Part shown: one piece after another, positions 1 to 7,803 of the stretch
How the letters are laid out: every line of letters starts with the position of its first letter
How positions within the stretch are numbered: position 1 is the stretch's first letter
Source of the DNA: Clostridia bacterium
GTDB lineage: Bacteria > Bacillota > Clostridia > Oscillospirales > Acutalibacteraceae
Direction of reading: 5' to 3'
DNA length: 64,000 bases
NCBI GenBank assembly: GCA_017442265.1
Contig: JAFSAC010000061.1
Location: forward strand, 25,494-89,493
Position numbers and translations under genes: made by a program
Notes under the pieces: generated by a model
The model's input: the letters and a program-made list of their open reading frames with translations, nothing else
What the model was told of the DNA's origin: nothing
Databases searched by the model: none

Positions 1-81
1 GACGCCGATTTCGTGGTGGTAAATGAAGATTTTATCCCGCTTTCCGCTATGGTGGAAGGGGAATTTCATCCCTCGCTGTAA
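1..81 (+). CDS. 3' end of an unrecognised protein-coding gene
   Basis: Reading from base 1, 26 codons remain open and end in TAA at 79-81. The peptide ends with VNEDFIPLSAMVEGEFHPSL. A strong terminator follows at once, which supports this as a real gene end. I do not recognise the family from so short a tail; the rest lies outside the window. Confidence 0.6.
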   Translation, partial: DADFVVVNEDFIPLSAMVEGEFHPSL

Positions 82-86
82 AAGAA

Positions 87-119
87 AAACCGCCCGAACC
101 GATTGGTTCGGGCGGTTTT
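87..119. terminator. Bidirectional intrinsic terminator
   Basis: The stem CCGCCCGAACC / GGTTCGGGCGG has a GATT loop and is flanked by an A-run on the left and a T-run on the right. It can end both the rightward partial gene and the leftward lysA transcript. Confidence 0.85.
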
Positions 120-130
120 ATTTGATTGAT

Positions 131-1441
131 TTATCGATCGAATCGGGCAACGTCCTCCACCGTTTCCCGGGCGACAACCACCCGCTCGCCGGTTTTCCCC
201 AACATCACCACCGGAAGTTTCGGAATCCGGTTGTAATGGGAGGCCATAGAATAATTATACGCTCCGGTGGTCAGCACCGCTACAATATCCCCCCGGCAAA
301 CCGAGTCGGGGAGCATCACCTTTTCTTGTAAAACGTCACCGCTTTCACAGCATTTTCCCACAACGCTGGTAAGAAGGGTAGCATCCTCTTTCATCTTATC
401 GGCACACACCACCGTGTACGGCGCTTCGTACAGCGCATACCGGGGGTTGTCCGACATACCGCCGTCCACCGACACGTAGGTCTTATACCCGGGAATGCGT
501 TTAACACTTCCCACCGTATAAAGGGTCATACCGGCATCCGCCACGATACTGCGCCCCGGCTCCATACGAATGGCCGGAACCTTCAAGGACAGTTCCCGGC
601 ATTTATCAAATACCTTTTGACCCACTTCAGCGATGTTCGCTTTGATATCGAGGGTCGGATCGCTTTCAAGATACCGCACCCCGTAGCCGCCGCCGAGGTC
701 CAATTCCTCCGCTTCATACCCGTATTTCTCCCGGATATCAGCGATATAGGTGAGCAGAATATCCGCCGCTCGGATGAAGGTGTCCGAATCAAACACCTGG
801 GAGCCCACGTGACAGTGAAAGCCGGAAAGCCGGACGTTGGGGAGATTTAGCGCCTCTTTGGTGATCTCCTCCGCAAGCCCGGTTTCGATCGCGTTACCGA
901 ATTTCGAATCCACCTGCCCGGTCGCCACCGCCTCGTATGTATGGGTATCGATCCCGGGGGTGATGCGAAGCAGGATTTTCTGAGAAACACCTTGCTTGCC
1001 GGCAAACTCGTTTATCACCCGAAGCTCTTCCCGGGAGTCCACCACAAAATACCCGACCCCGTGATCTAAGGCGAAAGCGATCTCGTCGTCGGTTTTATTA
1101 TTTCCGTGGAAATACACCTTGTCCATAGGGAACCCGGCAGATACCGCCGTGTAGATCTCCCCGGCAGACACCACGTCCACCCCGGCGTTTTCTTCCTTCA
1201 TGATCCGGTACATTTCCTTGAAAGAACACGCCTTGCTGGCATACAGCATCATCGCCGACTCCCCGAAGGTTTCTTTGAGCGCCGACACGTACTGTCTTAC
1301 GTTATAGCGAATTCGCTCTTCATCCATAAGATAAAGCGGCGATCCGTATTGTCGAATAAGGTCGGTGACCGGACGGTCGGCCATCTGAAGCCGCCCGGTA
1401 TCGCTTACCGACAGATTATCGCAGATCATAGTCTTTTTCAC
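131..1441 (-). CDS. lysA: Diaminopimelate decarboxylase
   Basis: Converts meso-diaminopimelate to L-lysine and CO2, the last step of lysine synthesis. The 436 aa length is normal for the family. The PLP lysine is in the YASKA motif (Lys70). HCHVGSQ, GGGYG, the phosphate-binding EPGRSIV motif and the CESGD active-site cysteine motif follow in the expected order of this fold-type III (alanine-racemase-like) enzyme. It sits 12 bp downstream of dapA in the same direction, so both are probably one transcript under the lysine riboswitch upstream of dapA. Nothing looks truncated. Confidence 0.96.
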   Translation of the reverse strand: MKKTMICDNLSVSDTGRLQMADRPVTDLIRQYGSPLYLMDEERIRYNVRQYVSALKETFGESAMMLYASKACSFKEMYRIMKEENAGVDVVSAGEIYTAVSAGFPMDKVYFHGNNKTDDEIAFALDHGVGYFVVDSREELRVINEFAGKQGVSQKILLRITPGIDTHTYEAVATGQVDSKFGNAIETGLAEEITKEALNLPNVRLSGFHCHVGSQVFDSDTFIRAADILLTYIADIREKYGYEAEELDLGGGYGVRYLESDPTLDIKANIAEVGQKVFDKCRELSLKVPAIRMEPGRSIVADAGMTLYTVGSVKRIPGYKTYVSVDGGMSDNPRYALYEAPYTVVCADKMKEDATLLTSVVGKCCESGDVLQEKVMLPDSVCRGDIVAVLTTGAYNYSMASHYNRIPKLPVVMLGKTGERVVVARETVEDVARFDR

Positions 1442-1452
1442 CCTTTGTTCTA

Positions 1453-2340
1453 TCAGACGTCAATGCCGGCGGCACGCATTTCTTGAAGCAGAACCGCTTC
1501 GTGCGCCTCCTCCATGGGGGTCATCGGCAGTCGCAGGGTATTCTCCACAAAGCCCATACGGGCGAGCGCCGCTTTCACCGGAATGGGGTTCACTTCGCTG
1601 AACAGCGCATGAACCAGCGGCAATAATTTCAGTTGTTCGTCCCGGCTTCCGGCGACATCTCCCGCCAAAAACCGTTCGCACATCGCCTGGGTACGGCGAG
1701 GAAGCACGTTGGACAGCACCGAGATGACACCCTTGCCGCCCAGCGCCATAACCGGGATGATCTGATCGTCATTTCCCGAATAAATATCCATTTTCCCTTC
1801 CACCAACCGGGCGGTTTCAGCAATCTGGCTGATGTCGCCGCTGGCTTCCTTGATGCCGACGATCATCGGATGCTCCGCAAGCACCCGGCAGGTCTCCGGC
1901 AGAATGTTACAGCCGGTGCGGGACGGCACGTTGTACAGAATGATCGGTTTGGTGGACGCATCCGCCATGGCGGTGTAATTAGCAATCAGACCCTTCTGGG
2001 TCGCTTTATTGTAATACGGCGTGACCGCCAAAAGCGCATCCGCTCCGGCTTCACAGGCATGTTTCGCGAGATCCACCCCGTAAGCGGTATCGTTCGACCC
2101 GGCGCCGGCGATCACCGGCACCCGACCGGCCACGTGTTTCACCGCAAAAGAGATCACCTCGCGATGCTCCTTGTCGTTCAAGGTCGCACTTTCCCCGGTG
2201 GTTCCGGCGACCACGATCGCGGCAATGCCCTCCGCGATCTGCCAGTCGATCAGACGGGCAAACGCTTCATAATCCACCCCGTCACGGGTCAAAGGGGTCA
2301 CAATGGCGGTCGCCGCACCTGTAAATACCGTGTTTTTCAT
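1453..2340 (-). CDS. dapA: 4-hydroxy-tetrahydrodipicolinate synthase
   Basis: Condenses pyruvate with aspartate semialdehyde at the branch point to diaminopimelate and lysine. The 295 aa TIM-barrel aldolase has the GTTGE pyruvate-binding motif (47-50), the catalytic tyrosine in LYNVPSRTG (Tyr136) and the Schiff-base lysine in GIKEASGD (Lys164). The ATG is preceded by an AAAGGAAG ribosome binding site. It is first gene of a dapA-lysA operon, and the leader carries a lysine riboswitch plus terminator. This predicts shut-off when lysine is plentiful. Confidence 0.97.
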   Translation of the reverse strand: MKNTVFTGAATAIVTPLTRDGVDYEAFARLIDWQIAEGIAAIVVAGTTGESATLNDKEHREVISFAVKHVAGRVPVIAGAGSNDTAYGVDLAKHACEAGADALLAVTPYYNKATQKGLIANYTAMADASTKPIILYNVPSRTGCNILPETCRVLAEHPMIVGIKEASGDISQIAETARLVEGKMDIYSGNDDQIIPVMALGGKGVISVLSNVLPRRTQAMCERFLAGDVAGSRDEQLKLLPLVHALFSEVNPIPVKAALARMGFVENTLRLPMTPMEEAHEAVLLQEMRAAGIDV

Positions 2341-2359
2341 CGTTTCGTCTTCCTTTCAT

Positions 2360-2393
2360 AAAAAAAGCAGCTGCCGGGAGCAGCCACCTCAAA
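2360..2393 (-). terminator. Riboswitch-linked intrinsic terminator before dapA
   Basis: On the minus strand a 10 bp stem (AGGUGGCUGC pairing with GCAGCUGCUU, with some G-U pairs) is followed by seven U residues. It ends about 20 nt before the dapA start. Its position directly after the aptamer makes it the likely expression platform. Confidence 0.8.
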
Positions 2394-2409
2394 GCATACA
2401 AAAAATTCG

Positions 2410-2588
2410 CTTTTGGTGATAGCTCTCCGCGTTGATGCGACAACAACAGAGCTGTTAATCCCTGCTGCCAGCCCGGGTCGGTGGCTGTCCCCGACCCGTC
2501 TTCGGCACCCACGCCTTTCCTCCGCTTCCGTCGCAGCCGACGTTTTCAAAACGGTCTACTCATCGTGCAATGCACCTCTATCTGTCGT
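2410..2588 (-). promoter_or_regulatory. Lysine riboswitch (L box) aptamer
   Basis: The minus-strand leader of dapA shows L-box hallmarks: ACAGATAGAGGTGC at the 5' side, GAGTAG, then GGAAAGGCG with GTGCCGAAG, and a 3' end with GGAGAGCTATC. These are the conserved core segments of the lysine aptamer and they occur in the right order and spacing. With the terminator just downstream, lysine binding should stop transcription before dapA. This assignment is from motif recognition, without a covariance-model search. Confidence 0.88.
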
Positions 2589-2614
2589 TACCATATCATA
2601 GTTTTATTCATTTG

Positions 2615-3391
2615 TCAACGATTTATGCCGAACAATAACGTGGCATTTTCCACCGTTTTTTGAAGCAGGTCCTCCGCTTTCATCCCCCGCAGCTCGGCGA
2701 TCCGCTCGGCGGTATAGGAAATCATGGAGGAATCGCACCGGTGTCCCCTCAGCGGCACCGGCGCCATATACGGCGCATCGGTTTCCAAGAGCAGCCGGTC
2801 AAGCGGCACCGCTTCAGCGACCGCAACCGGGTGTTTTGCATTTTTGAAGGTGACAACCCCGCCCAGACCAATGAACATTCCGAGCGACACCACCTCCCGC
2901 ATCATTTCCACACTGCCGGAAAAACAATGCACCACCCCGCGCGGTCGATACTTTTTCAAAAGGGCGAGGGTATCAGCGTGTGCCTCCCGGTCGTGCACCA
3001 CCACCGGGAAATCCTTCTCCACCGCGATCGCCAGTTGTTTTTCAAACACCTTTTGCTGCTGTTCCCGGGGACAGGCATCCTCGTAGTGATAATCAAGTCC
3101 GATCTCCCCGACCGCCACCGCCTTCGGGTGGGAAAGGTACGGGAGCATCCAGTCGCAAATCCGCTCAGGGTCAACTCCACCTGCCGCCTGCGGATGCACC
3201 CCGACAGCGGTATACAGAAAGGGGAACCGTTCGCTTAACCGAATACCGACAGCGGCGCTTTGCTCATCCACCGCCGCATTGATGATCCCGCATACCCCTT
3301 TATCCGGCAACGAACAAAGCAACGCCTCCCGGTCGCTATCAAACTGTTCATCGTCGTAATGTGCGTGGGAATCAAAAATCAATCCGCTCAC
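2615..3391 (-). CDS. tatD: TatD-family metal-dependent hydrolase/DNase
   Basis: A 258 aa amidohydrolase-fold protein. Metal ligands are visible: DSHAHYD (His9, His11), GEIGLDYH, a histidine in VVHDREAH, HCFSG and ETDAPYM. Family members (TatD/YcfH/YabD) are 3'-5' exonucleases or general phosphodiesterases linked to DNA repair and quality control. The exact substrate here is not predictable. In many Firmicutes this gene follows metG, but here it lies between the HPr gene and the dapA leader. Confidence 0.93.
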   Translation of the reverse strand: MSGLIFDSHAHYDDEQFDSDREALLCSLPDKGVCGIINAAVDEQSAAVGIRLSERFPFLYTAVGVHPQAAGGVDPERICDWMLPYLSHPKAVAVGEIGLDYHYEDACPREQQQKVFEKQLAIAVEKDFPVVVHDREAHADTLALLKKYRPRGVVHCFSGSVEMMREVVSLGMFIGLGGVVTFKNAKHPVAVAEAVPLDRLLLETDAPYMAPVPLRGHRCDSSMISYTAERIAELRGMKAEDLLQKTVENATLLFGINR

Positions 3392-3413
3392 CGTCAGTCC
3401 TCCCTAATAACCA

Positions 3414-3445
3414 AAAAAGGGCGCAGCAATAGCTGCGCCCTTTTG
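3414..3445 (-). terminator. Intrinsic terminator after the HPr gene
   Basis: The stem AAGGGCGCAGC / GCTGCGCCCTT has an AATA loop and adjacent A/T runs. It lies directly downstream of the HPr gene and upstream of tatD. Confidence 0.85.
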
Positions 3446-3452
3446 AAAAAGC

Positions 3453-3716
3453 TTATTCTTCGAAGCCGGATTCGACCAGCTCCACCAGTCCCTGAACGGC
3501 TTCTTCTTCATCCGCTCCGTCCGCAATGATACGGATGTTCGCGCCGCCGACAATCCCAAGCGACAGCACGCCGAGCAAACTCTTCGCATTCACACGACGG
3601 TCCTCTTTTTCCACCCAAATGGACGACTTGTAGCCGTTCGCCTTCTGAATAAAGAAGGTAGCCGGGCGGGCATGCAGGCCAACCTGGTTCTGAACCAGAA
3701 CATCTTTCACGCACAT
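3453..3716 (-). CDS. ptsH: Phosphocarrier protein HPr
   Basis: Small cytoplasmic phosphocarrier of the sugar PTS. I place the start at MCVKDVLV because it has an AAGGAG site about 10 nt upstream; this also puts the GLHARPA active-site histidine at residue 15 and the regulatory serine (AKSLLG) at residue 46, exactly the Gram-positive numbering. The 87 aa length is normal. Ser46 means HPr kinase/CcpA-type catabolite regulation is possible. It is monocistronic, with its own promoter and terminator and no ptsI next to it. It could instead be a Crh-like paralogue, but His15 is present, so HPr is favoured. Confidence 0.92.
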   Translation of the reverse strand: MCVKDVLVQNQVGLHARPATFFIQKANGYKSSIWVEKEDRRVNAKSLLGVLSLGIVGGANIRIIADGADEEEAVQGLVELVESGFEE

Positions 3717-3834
3717 AAAAATCAGCCGCTCCTTTTCGTATATAGGCACTCAATTTACCTTGATTTCATCGGGCATTTCACCACGTCTTGTCCCAAACCT
3801 CTGGTAAAAACCGACAAAAACTCTTCTGTTTGCT

Positions 3835-3862
3835 ATTATATCACAAAACTATGTTTCGTCAA
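3835..3862 (-). promoter_or_regulatory. Promoter for the HPr gene
   Basis: On the minus strand TTGACG (3862-3857), 16 bp, TATAAT (3840-3835). It leaves a leader of about 110 nt before the HPr start. The rest of the 258 bp gap to trmD holds nothing I recognise. Confidence 0.7.
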
Positions 3863-3974
3863 TCGCTTTGGTTCGGCAAAAATGCAATTTTATTCATTTT
3901 CGGACGAGTGACCTATTTTTACCGAAAATCACAAATGCGATTTGTTGTTTTTGCCAAAAAATGTGGAAAACTTT

Positions 3975-4718
3975 TTATTCTTTGGGGTCGGAAAAGCCAT
4001 TTTCCACAAGAAAACGGCGATCCTCCTCCAAAAGCTCGGCGGTTTTCAGCATATCCGGGCGCAGTTTTGCGGTGCGAAGCAATGCCTGTTCCCGCCGCCA
4101 GCGGCGAATGTTCTCGTGATGCCCGGTAAGCAAAACGTCGGGAATCTCCCGACCTTCCCATTCCGCCGGACGGGTGTACTGCGGATATTCAAGCAGACCG
4201 CTGTAATGACTTTCGTCGGTATAGCAGGTTTCCTCCGACAGCACCCCCGGCACCAGCCGGGATACGCAGTCAATGAGCGCCAGCGCCGGCAGTTCTCCCC
4301 CGGTCAGCACGTAATCGCCGATCGAGATCTGCTCGTCCACCAGCGCTTCCAGCACCCGCTCGTCCACCCCTTCGTAGTGACCGCACAAAACGCAAAGTGC
4401 CGGCATTTCGGAGAGTTCTTTTGCACGTTTTTGGGTGAGCACCGCCCCTTGCGGCGACATATACACGAGATGCGGGCGGGTCCCCGCCTGCTCACACACC
4501 GCCCGAAAGCAGTCGGCGATCGGTTGGGCGTACATCACCAGCCCCTGCCCGCCGCCGTAGGGGTAATCGTCCACCTGCATCTGGCGGTTTTTGGTGTATT
4601 CCCGGATCTGGTGGCAATGCACCTCCAGTACCCCTTTTTTCTGTGCGCGCCCTAAAATGCTTTCATCCAGCACCGCACGGCACATATCGGGAAACAGGGT
4701 CATCAGGTCAATTCTCAT
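3975..4718 (-). CDS. trmD: tRNA (guanine-N1-)-methyltransferase (m1G37)
   Basis: Methylates G37 next to the anticodon, preventing +1 frameshifting. The 247 aa SPOUT-fold protein starts MRIDLMTLFPDM, and carries GGGQGLVM and the trefoil-knot SAM-binding region with GDYVLTGGELPAL. The start overlaps the rimM stop by 4 bp (ATGA), so the two are translationally coupled. This is the common rpsP-rimM-trmD order, although a terminator and khpA lie between rpsP and rimM here. Confidence 0.96.
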   Translation of the reverse strand: MRIDLMTLFPDMCRAVLDESILGRAQKKGVLEVHCHQIREYTKNRQMQVDDYPYGGGQGLVMYAQPIADCFRAVCEQAGTRPHLVYMSPQGAVLTQKRAKELSEMPALCVLCGHYEGVDERVLEALVDEQISIGDYVLTGGELPALALIDCVSRLVPGVLSEETCYTDESHYSGLLEYPQYTRPAEWEGREIPDVLLTGHHENIRRWRREQALLRTAKLRPDMLKTAELLEEDRRFLVENGFSDPKE

Positions 4719-5224
4719 TCGAACAAGCCCTCCATAGGACGGATAACGATGCGCCCGTTTTCCGGCTCCACCGCCAGCACGATCGCCGGAATGACCGGGA
4801 TCAGCACCTCGCGACCGTCGGGGGTACGCATGGTATAAATATCGTTAGCGCCGGTGTTGCTCACCGCCTGCAATTTTCCGTATTCTTCCTCGGTATCCAC
4901 GTCCACGATCGAAAGCCCTAACAGGTCCTGGATAAAATGACGGCCGGCCGGCAGTTTGATGTCCCGGCGGTCGGCGTACAGCACCCGACCCCGCCACAAA
5001 GCGGCATCCTGCACCGTCACTATCCCGTCCACCTTCATAAGCGCGATCCGTTTATGCGGACGGCTTTTTACCTTCAGCTTTTCCCGGCCGTCCGGGTCGC
5101 CGTACAGGGTGGAAAGGGCGCAAAAAGCCGCCGGGGTATCGCTCCACGGCTGTACCCGCATCTCGCCGACCACCCCGTGGGTGCCGACCACCTCGCCGAT
5201 CTGAAGATACTGTTGTTTTTCCAA
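4715..5224 (-). CDS. rimM: 16S rRNA processing/30S maturation factor RimM
   Basis: A 169 aa ribosome maturation factor that binds S19 and helps assemble the 30S head. It starts with the typical IGEVVGTHGVVGEMRV segment (N-terminal RimM beta barrel) and has a C-terminal PRC-barrel part (HFIQDLLGLSIVD onward). It overlaps trmD by 4 bp. The upstream terminator at 5244-5274 lies only about 20 bp before the start, so read-through may set the level of rimM-trmD relative to rpsP-khpA. Confidence 0.94.
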   Translation of the reverse strand: MEKQQYLQIGEVVGTHGVVGEMRVQPWSDTPAAFCALSTLYGDPDGREKLKVKSRPHKRIALMKVDGIVTVQDAALWRGRVLYADRRDIKLPAGRHFIQDLLGLSIVDVDTEEEYGKLQAVSNTGANDIYTMRTPDGREVLIPVIPAIVLAVEPENGRIVIRPMEGLFE

Positions 5225-5243
5225 GCGTGTCTCCTCCTAATAA

Positions 5244-5274
5244 AAACAGGGGTAGCCAAATAGCTACCCCTGTC
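5244..5274 (-). terminator. Terminator between khpA and rimM
   Basis: The stem CAGGGGTAGC / GCTACCCCTG has a six-base loop, followed on the minus strand by TTTTTATT. It sits inside an otherwise co-oriented ribosome-maturation gene run, suggesting partial attenuation. Confidence 0.8.
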
Positions 5275-5294
5275 CACCTTTTGCGGGTGTGGGA

Positions 5295-5528
5295 TCAGTC
5301 GATCTCCACCGCGACCTTCACGTCACGGCGGGTCGCCGCGGCGCGCATCACGGTCCGCATCGCTTTCGCAATACGACCCTGCTTGCCGATAACACGACCC
5401 ATATCGTCCGCCGCCACATGCAGATGATAGACAACGGTGCCGTCCTCGGCAGGCGCGTCCTCCTCTACCACGACCGCGCCCGGGTCTTCTACCAGTCCCT
5501 GCGCGATAGTCTTTAACAGCTCTTTCAT
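5295..5528 (-). CDS. khpA: KH-domain RNA-binding protein KhpA (YlqC)
   Basis: A 77 aa protein consisting of a single KH domain with the GxxG loop GKQG in RVIGKQGRIAKAMR. KhpA forms a complex with KhpB/Jag/EloR in Firmicutes and affects cell division and elongation; a jag gene is present at the other end of this window. It follows rpsP by about 30 bp, the standard rpsP-ylqC arrangement. Confidence 0.93.
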   Translation of the reverse strand: MKELLKTIAQGLVEDPGAVVVEEDAPAEDGTVVYHLHVAADDMGRVIGKQGRIAKAMRTVMRAAATRRDVKVAVEID

Positions 5529-5556
5529 AGGGTTTCTCCTTTGCTCGGCGGCGCCG

Positions 5557-5802
5557 TTATTTCTCCACGCCGGCCTTCTTGAGCAGCGCCTTCACGGTAT
5601 CGGTCGGCTGAGCGCCGTTAGCGATCCACTTCTGCGCCTTCTCCACGTCGATGTCGATAGTCGCCGGATCGGTAGACGGATCATAGGTGCCGATCTTTTC
5701 GATAAAACGGCCGTCCCGCGGGAAACGGGAATCCGCAACCACTACACGATAAAAGGGTGCTTTCTTCGCGCCCATGCGGCGCAGACGAATTTTTACTGCC
5801 AT
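5557..5802 (-). CDS. rpsP: Ribosomal protein S16
   Basis: An 81 aa small-subunit protein starting [19 protein letters not shown], the S16 signature. The open frame extends upstream, but the ATG at 5802 has a GGAGG-type site (TTGGAGGTCTCATC) and gives the family length, so the longer form is rejected. It lies between ffh and khpA in one leftward cluster. Confidence 0.97.
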   Translation of the reverse strand: MAVKIRLRRMGAKKAPFYRVVVADSRFPRDGRFIEKIGTYDPSTDPATIDIDVEKAQKWIANGAQPTDTVKALLKKAGVEK

Positions 5803-5884
5803 GATGAGACCTCCAAAATTTCTAAAACTGTATTTACCAGCAGCAAAACGCTGCAAAGGGTAGCATAAATCATGTAAACCCGGC

Positions 5885-7252
5885 TCAAAAACCAAACCGT
5901 CCGGGCATTCCCGGCATACCGGGCATTCCGGGGAAGCCGAAGCCGCCTTTTTTCCCGCCACGGGCGTTTTTCTTCAACTGTTTCATCAGCTGACGCATCG
6001 TTTCGTACTGCTTGAGCAGACGGTTGACGTCCTCCACCTTACAGCCGCAGCCGGCCGCCACCCGCCGTTTGCGGGAGGGGTTGATGATCGAGGGGGTTTC
6101 CCGCTCCTTCGGGGTCATACTGAGTAAGATCGCTTCCAGGCGTTTGAACTGGCGGGGATCGATCTCCACGTCTTTTAACTGTTTTCCCATACCGGGGAGC
6201 ATCCCCAGCATCTCTTTCAGATCCCCCATTTTCTGGATCTGACGGAACTGCTCTAACATATCGTTGAGATCAAAGCGATCCTCCCGCAGTTTCCGGGCAA
6301 GCTCTTCGGCTTCCTTCTCGTTCACCTGCTGTTCGGCTTTTTCGATGAAGGAAAGCACGTCGCCCATACCGAGAATACGGGACGCCATACGGTCGGGGTG
6401 AAACACCTCAAGATCCTCGAGCTTTTCCCCCACACCGGCAAACTTGATCGGCTTTCCGGTCACCGCCCGCACCGACAGCGCCGCACCGCCACGGGTGTCG
6501 CCGTCCAGTTTGGTGAGCATCACACCGTCGATTCCGAGCGCCTCGTCAAAGGCGGAGGCGACGTTCACGGCATCCTGACCGGTCATCGCGTCCACCACCA
6601 GAAGAATTTCCTGGGGTTTGACCGCTTCCTTGACCGCCTTCAGTTCGTCCATAAGCTGGGTATCGATGTGCAGCCGTCCGGCCGTATCCAGTAACACGTA
6701 ATCGTTGCCGTGATCCTTCGCGTGAGCGACCGCGGCTTTGGCGATCTTCACCGGATCCTCGGTGCCGCGTTCAAACACCCGCACCCCGGCACGTTCCCCG
6801 ACCGATTGCAGCTGTTGTATCGCCGCCGGCCGGTAAATATCACAAGCGACCAGAAGCGGTCGATGTCCTGCATTTTTCAGCATTTTCGCAAGCTTGCCGG
6901 CGTGGGTGGTTTTACCCGAGCCCTGCAAACCGCACAAAAGAATCACACACGGCGGACGGTTAGCACGCGCAAGCTGTGCCGTCTGTCCACCCATAAGAGC
7001 GGTCATCTCTTCGTTGACGATTTTGATGACCATTTGCGCCGGGGTTAAGCTCTCCATTACCTTCGCGCCGATCGCCCGTTCGGCAACCTTCGCGGTAAAT
7101 TCCTTGGCAACCTTAAAACTGACGTCCGCTTCTAACAGCGCCAGCCGCACTTCCCGCATGGCATCCTTGACGTCCGCTTCGCTCAGCTTGCCGCGTGCGC
7201 GCAATTTTTTAAACGCCGCGCCTAACTTTTCCGAAAGCCCTTCAAACGCCAT
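5885..7252 (-). CDS. ffh: Signal recognition particle GTPase Ffh
   Basis: Binds signal sequences and the SRP RNA and, with FtsY, targets nascent membrane and exported proteins. In 455 aa the order is: N domain, G domain with P-loop [21 protein letters not shown] and [12 protein letters not shown], then the methionine-rich M domain ending in repeated PGM units. It follows ylxM, whose product is thought to modulate SRP. No SRP RNA gene is visible in the window. Confidence 0.97.
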   Translation of the reverse strand: MAFEGLSEKLGAAFKKLRARGKLSEADVKDAMREVRLALLEADVSFKVAKEFTAKVAERAIGAKVMESLTPAQMVIKIVNEEMTALMGGQTAQLARANRPPCVILLCGLQGSGKTTHAGKLAKMLKNAGHRPLLVACDIYRPAAIQQLQSVGERAGVRVFERGTEDPVKIAKAAVAHAKDHGNDYVLLDTAGRLHIDTQLMDELKAVKEAVKPQEILLVVDAMTGQDAVNVASAFDEALGIDGVMLTKLDGDTRGGAALSVRAVTGKPIKFAGVGEKLEDLEVFHPDRMASRILGMGDVLSFIEKAEQQVNEKEAEELARKLREDRFDLNDMLEQFRQIQKMGDLKEMLGMLPGMGKQLKDVEIDPRQFKRLEAILLSMTPKERETPSIINPSRKRRVAAGCGCKVEDVNRLLKQYETMRQLMKQLKKNARGGKKGGFGFPGMPGMPGMPGRFGF

Positions 7253-7290
7253 GGAAGTGTCCCCTTTCTATATGATTCAATCTGTCCCGA

Positions 7291-7656
7291 TCAGGTTTCC
7301 GCCATACGCTCGGCAGATGCCAGAATCCGGGTGGCGTAATCCTCGATTTCCGGAATACGGCCGCCGCGATCGTTGGCCTGCTTTAAAAGCTTGGCACATT
7401 CCTGCACCGTTTCCAGTTCTTCCTGCATCCGGCGGAACCGGGAGGCAAGCGAAAGCCGCTCCTCCATTTCCAGCAACTGTCCTTCGGCACGCTTGATCGC
7501 GTCCCGCACCCCCTGCCGGGTGATGCCTTCGTTCTCGGCGATCTCGGACAGCGACAGGTCGTCGTTATAGTAATACTCCACCATGCTGCGCTGTTTTTCG
7601 GTCAGCATATCTCCATAGAAGTCCAGAAGAAAGGAAATTTCCAGATTTTTCGGCAT
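7291..7656 (-). CDS. ylxM: YlxM/p13-like DNA-binding protein
   Basis: A 121 aa protein with a sigma-70 region 4-like helix-turn-helix (LTEKQRSMVEYYYNDDLSLS, EIAENEGITRQGVRDAIKRA). YlxM is found next to ffh in Firmicutes and is thought to act with SRP. The ATG at 7656 follows GAGAGGGG; an upstream in-frame start lies before the consensus promoter and is rejected. It is the first gene of the ylxM-ffh-rpsP-khpA transcript. Confidence 0.93.
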   Translation of the reverse strand: MPKNLEISFLLDFYGDMLTEKQRSMVEYYYNDDLSLSEIAENEGITRQGVRDAIKRAEGQLLEMEERLSLASRFRRMQEELETVQECAKLLKQANDRGGRIPEIEDYATRILASAERMAET

Positions 7657-7702
7657 GGTTTCGTCCCCTCTCGTTTTGTCTGTAAAGAAAATTACTTTAC
7701 AC

Positions 7703-7731
7703 ATTATACCCGATACCTTCGATTTTGTCAA
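7703..7731 (-). promoter_or_regulatory. Promoter of the ylxM-ffh-rpsP-khpA operon
   Basis: Perfect housekeeping promoter on the minus strand: TTGACA (7731-7726), 17 bp, TATAAT (7708-7703). The start point would be about 40 nt before the ylxM ATG, confirming the shorter YlxM. Confidence 0.9.
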
Positions 7732-7763
7732 GCGAATTTCCAAATTTCCTATTTTATCCACAA

Positions 7764-7800
7764 CAAAAGCGCCGCCGGTTTTCGCCGGCGGCGCTTTGGA
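7764..7800 (-). terminator. Terminator after the M23 peptidase gene
   Basis: A strong GC stem AAAGCGCCGCCGG / CCGGCGGCGCTTT with a short TTTTCG-type loop lies directly downstream of the peptidase stop and upstream of the ylxM promoter. Confidence 0.85.
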
Positions 7801-7803
7801 AAA

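Noticed and set aside
5803..5961. N-terminal extension of S16
   Set aside because: It overlaps the end of ffh, and the standard 81 aa start has a good ribosome site.
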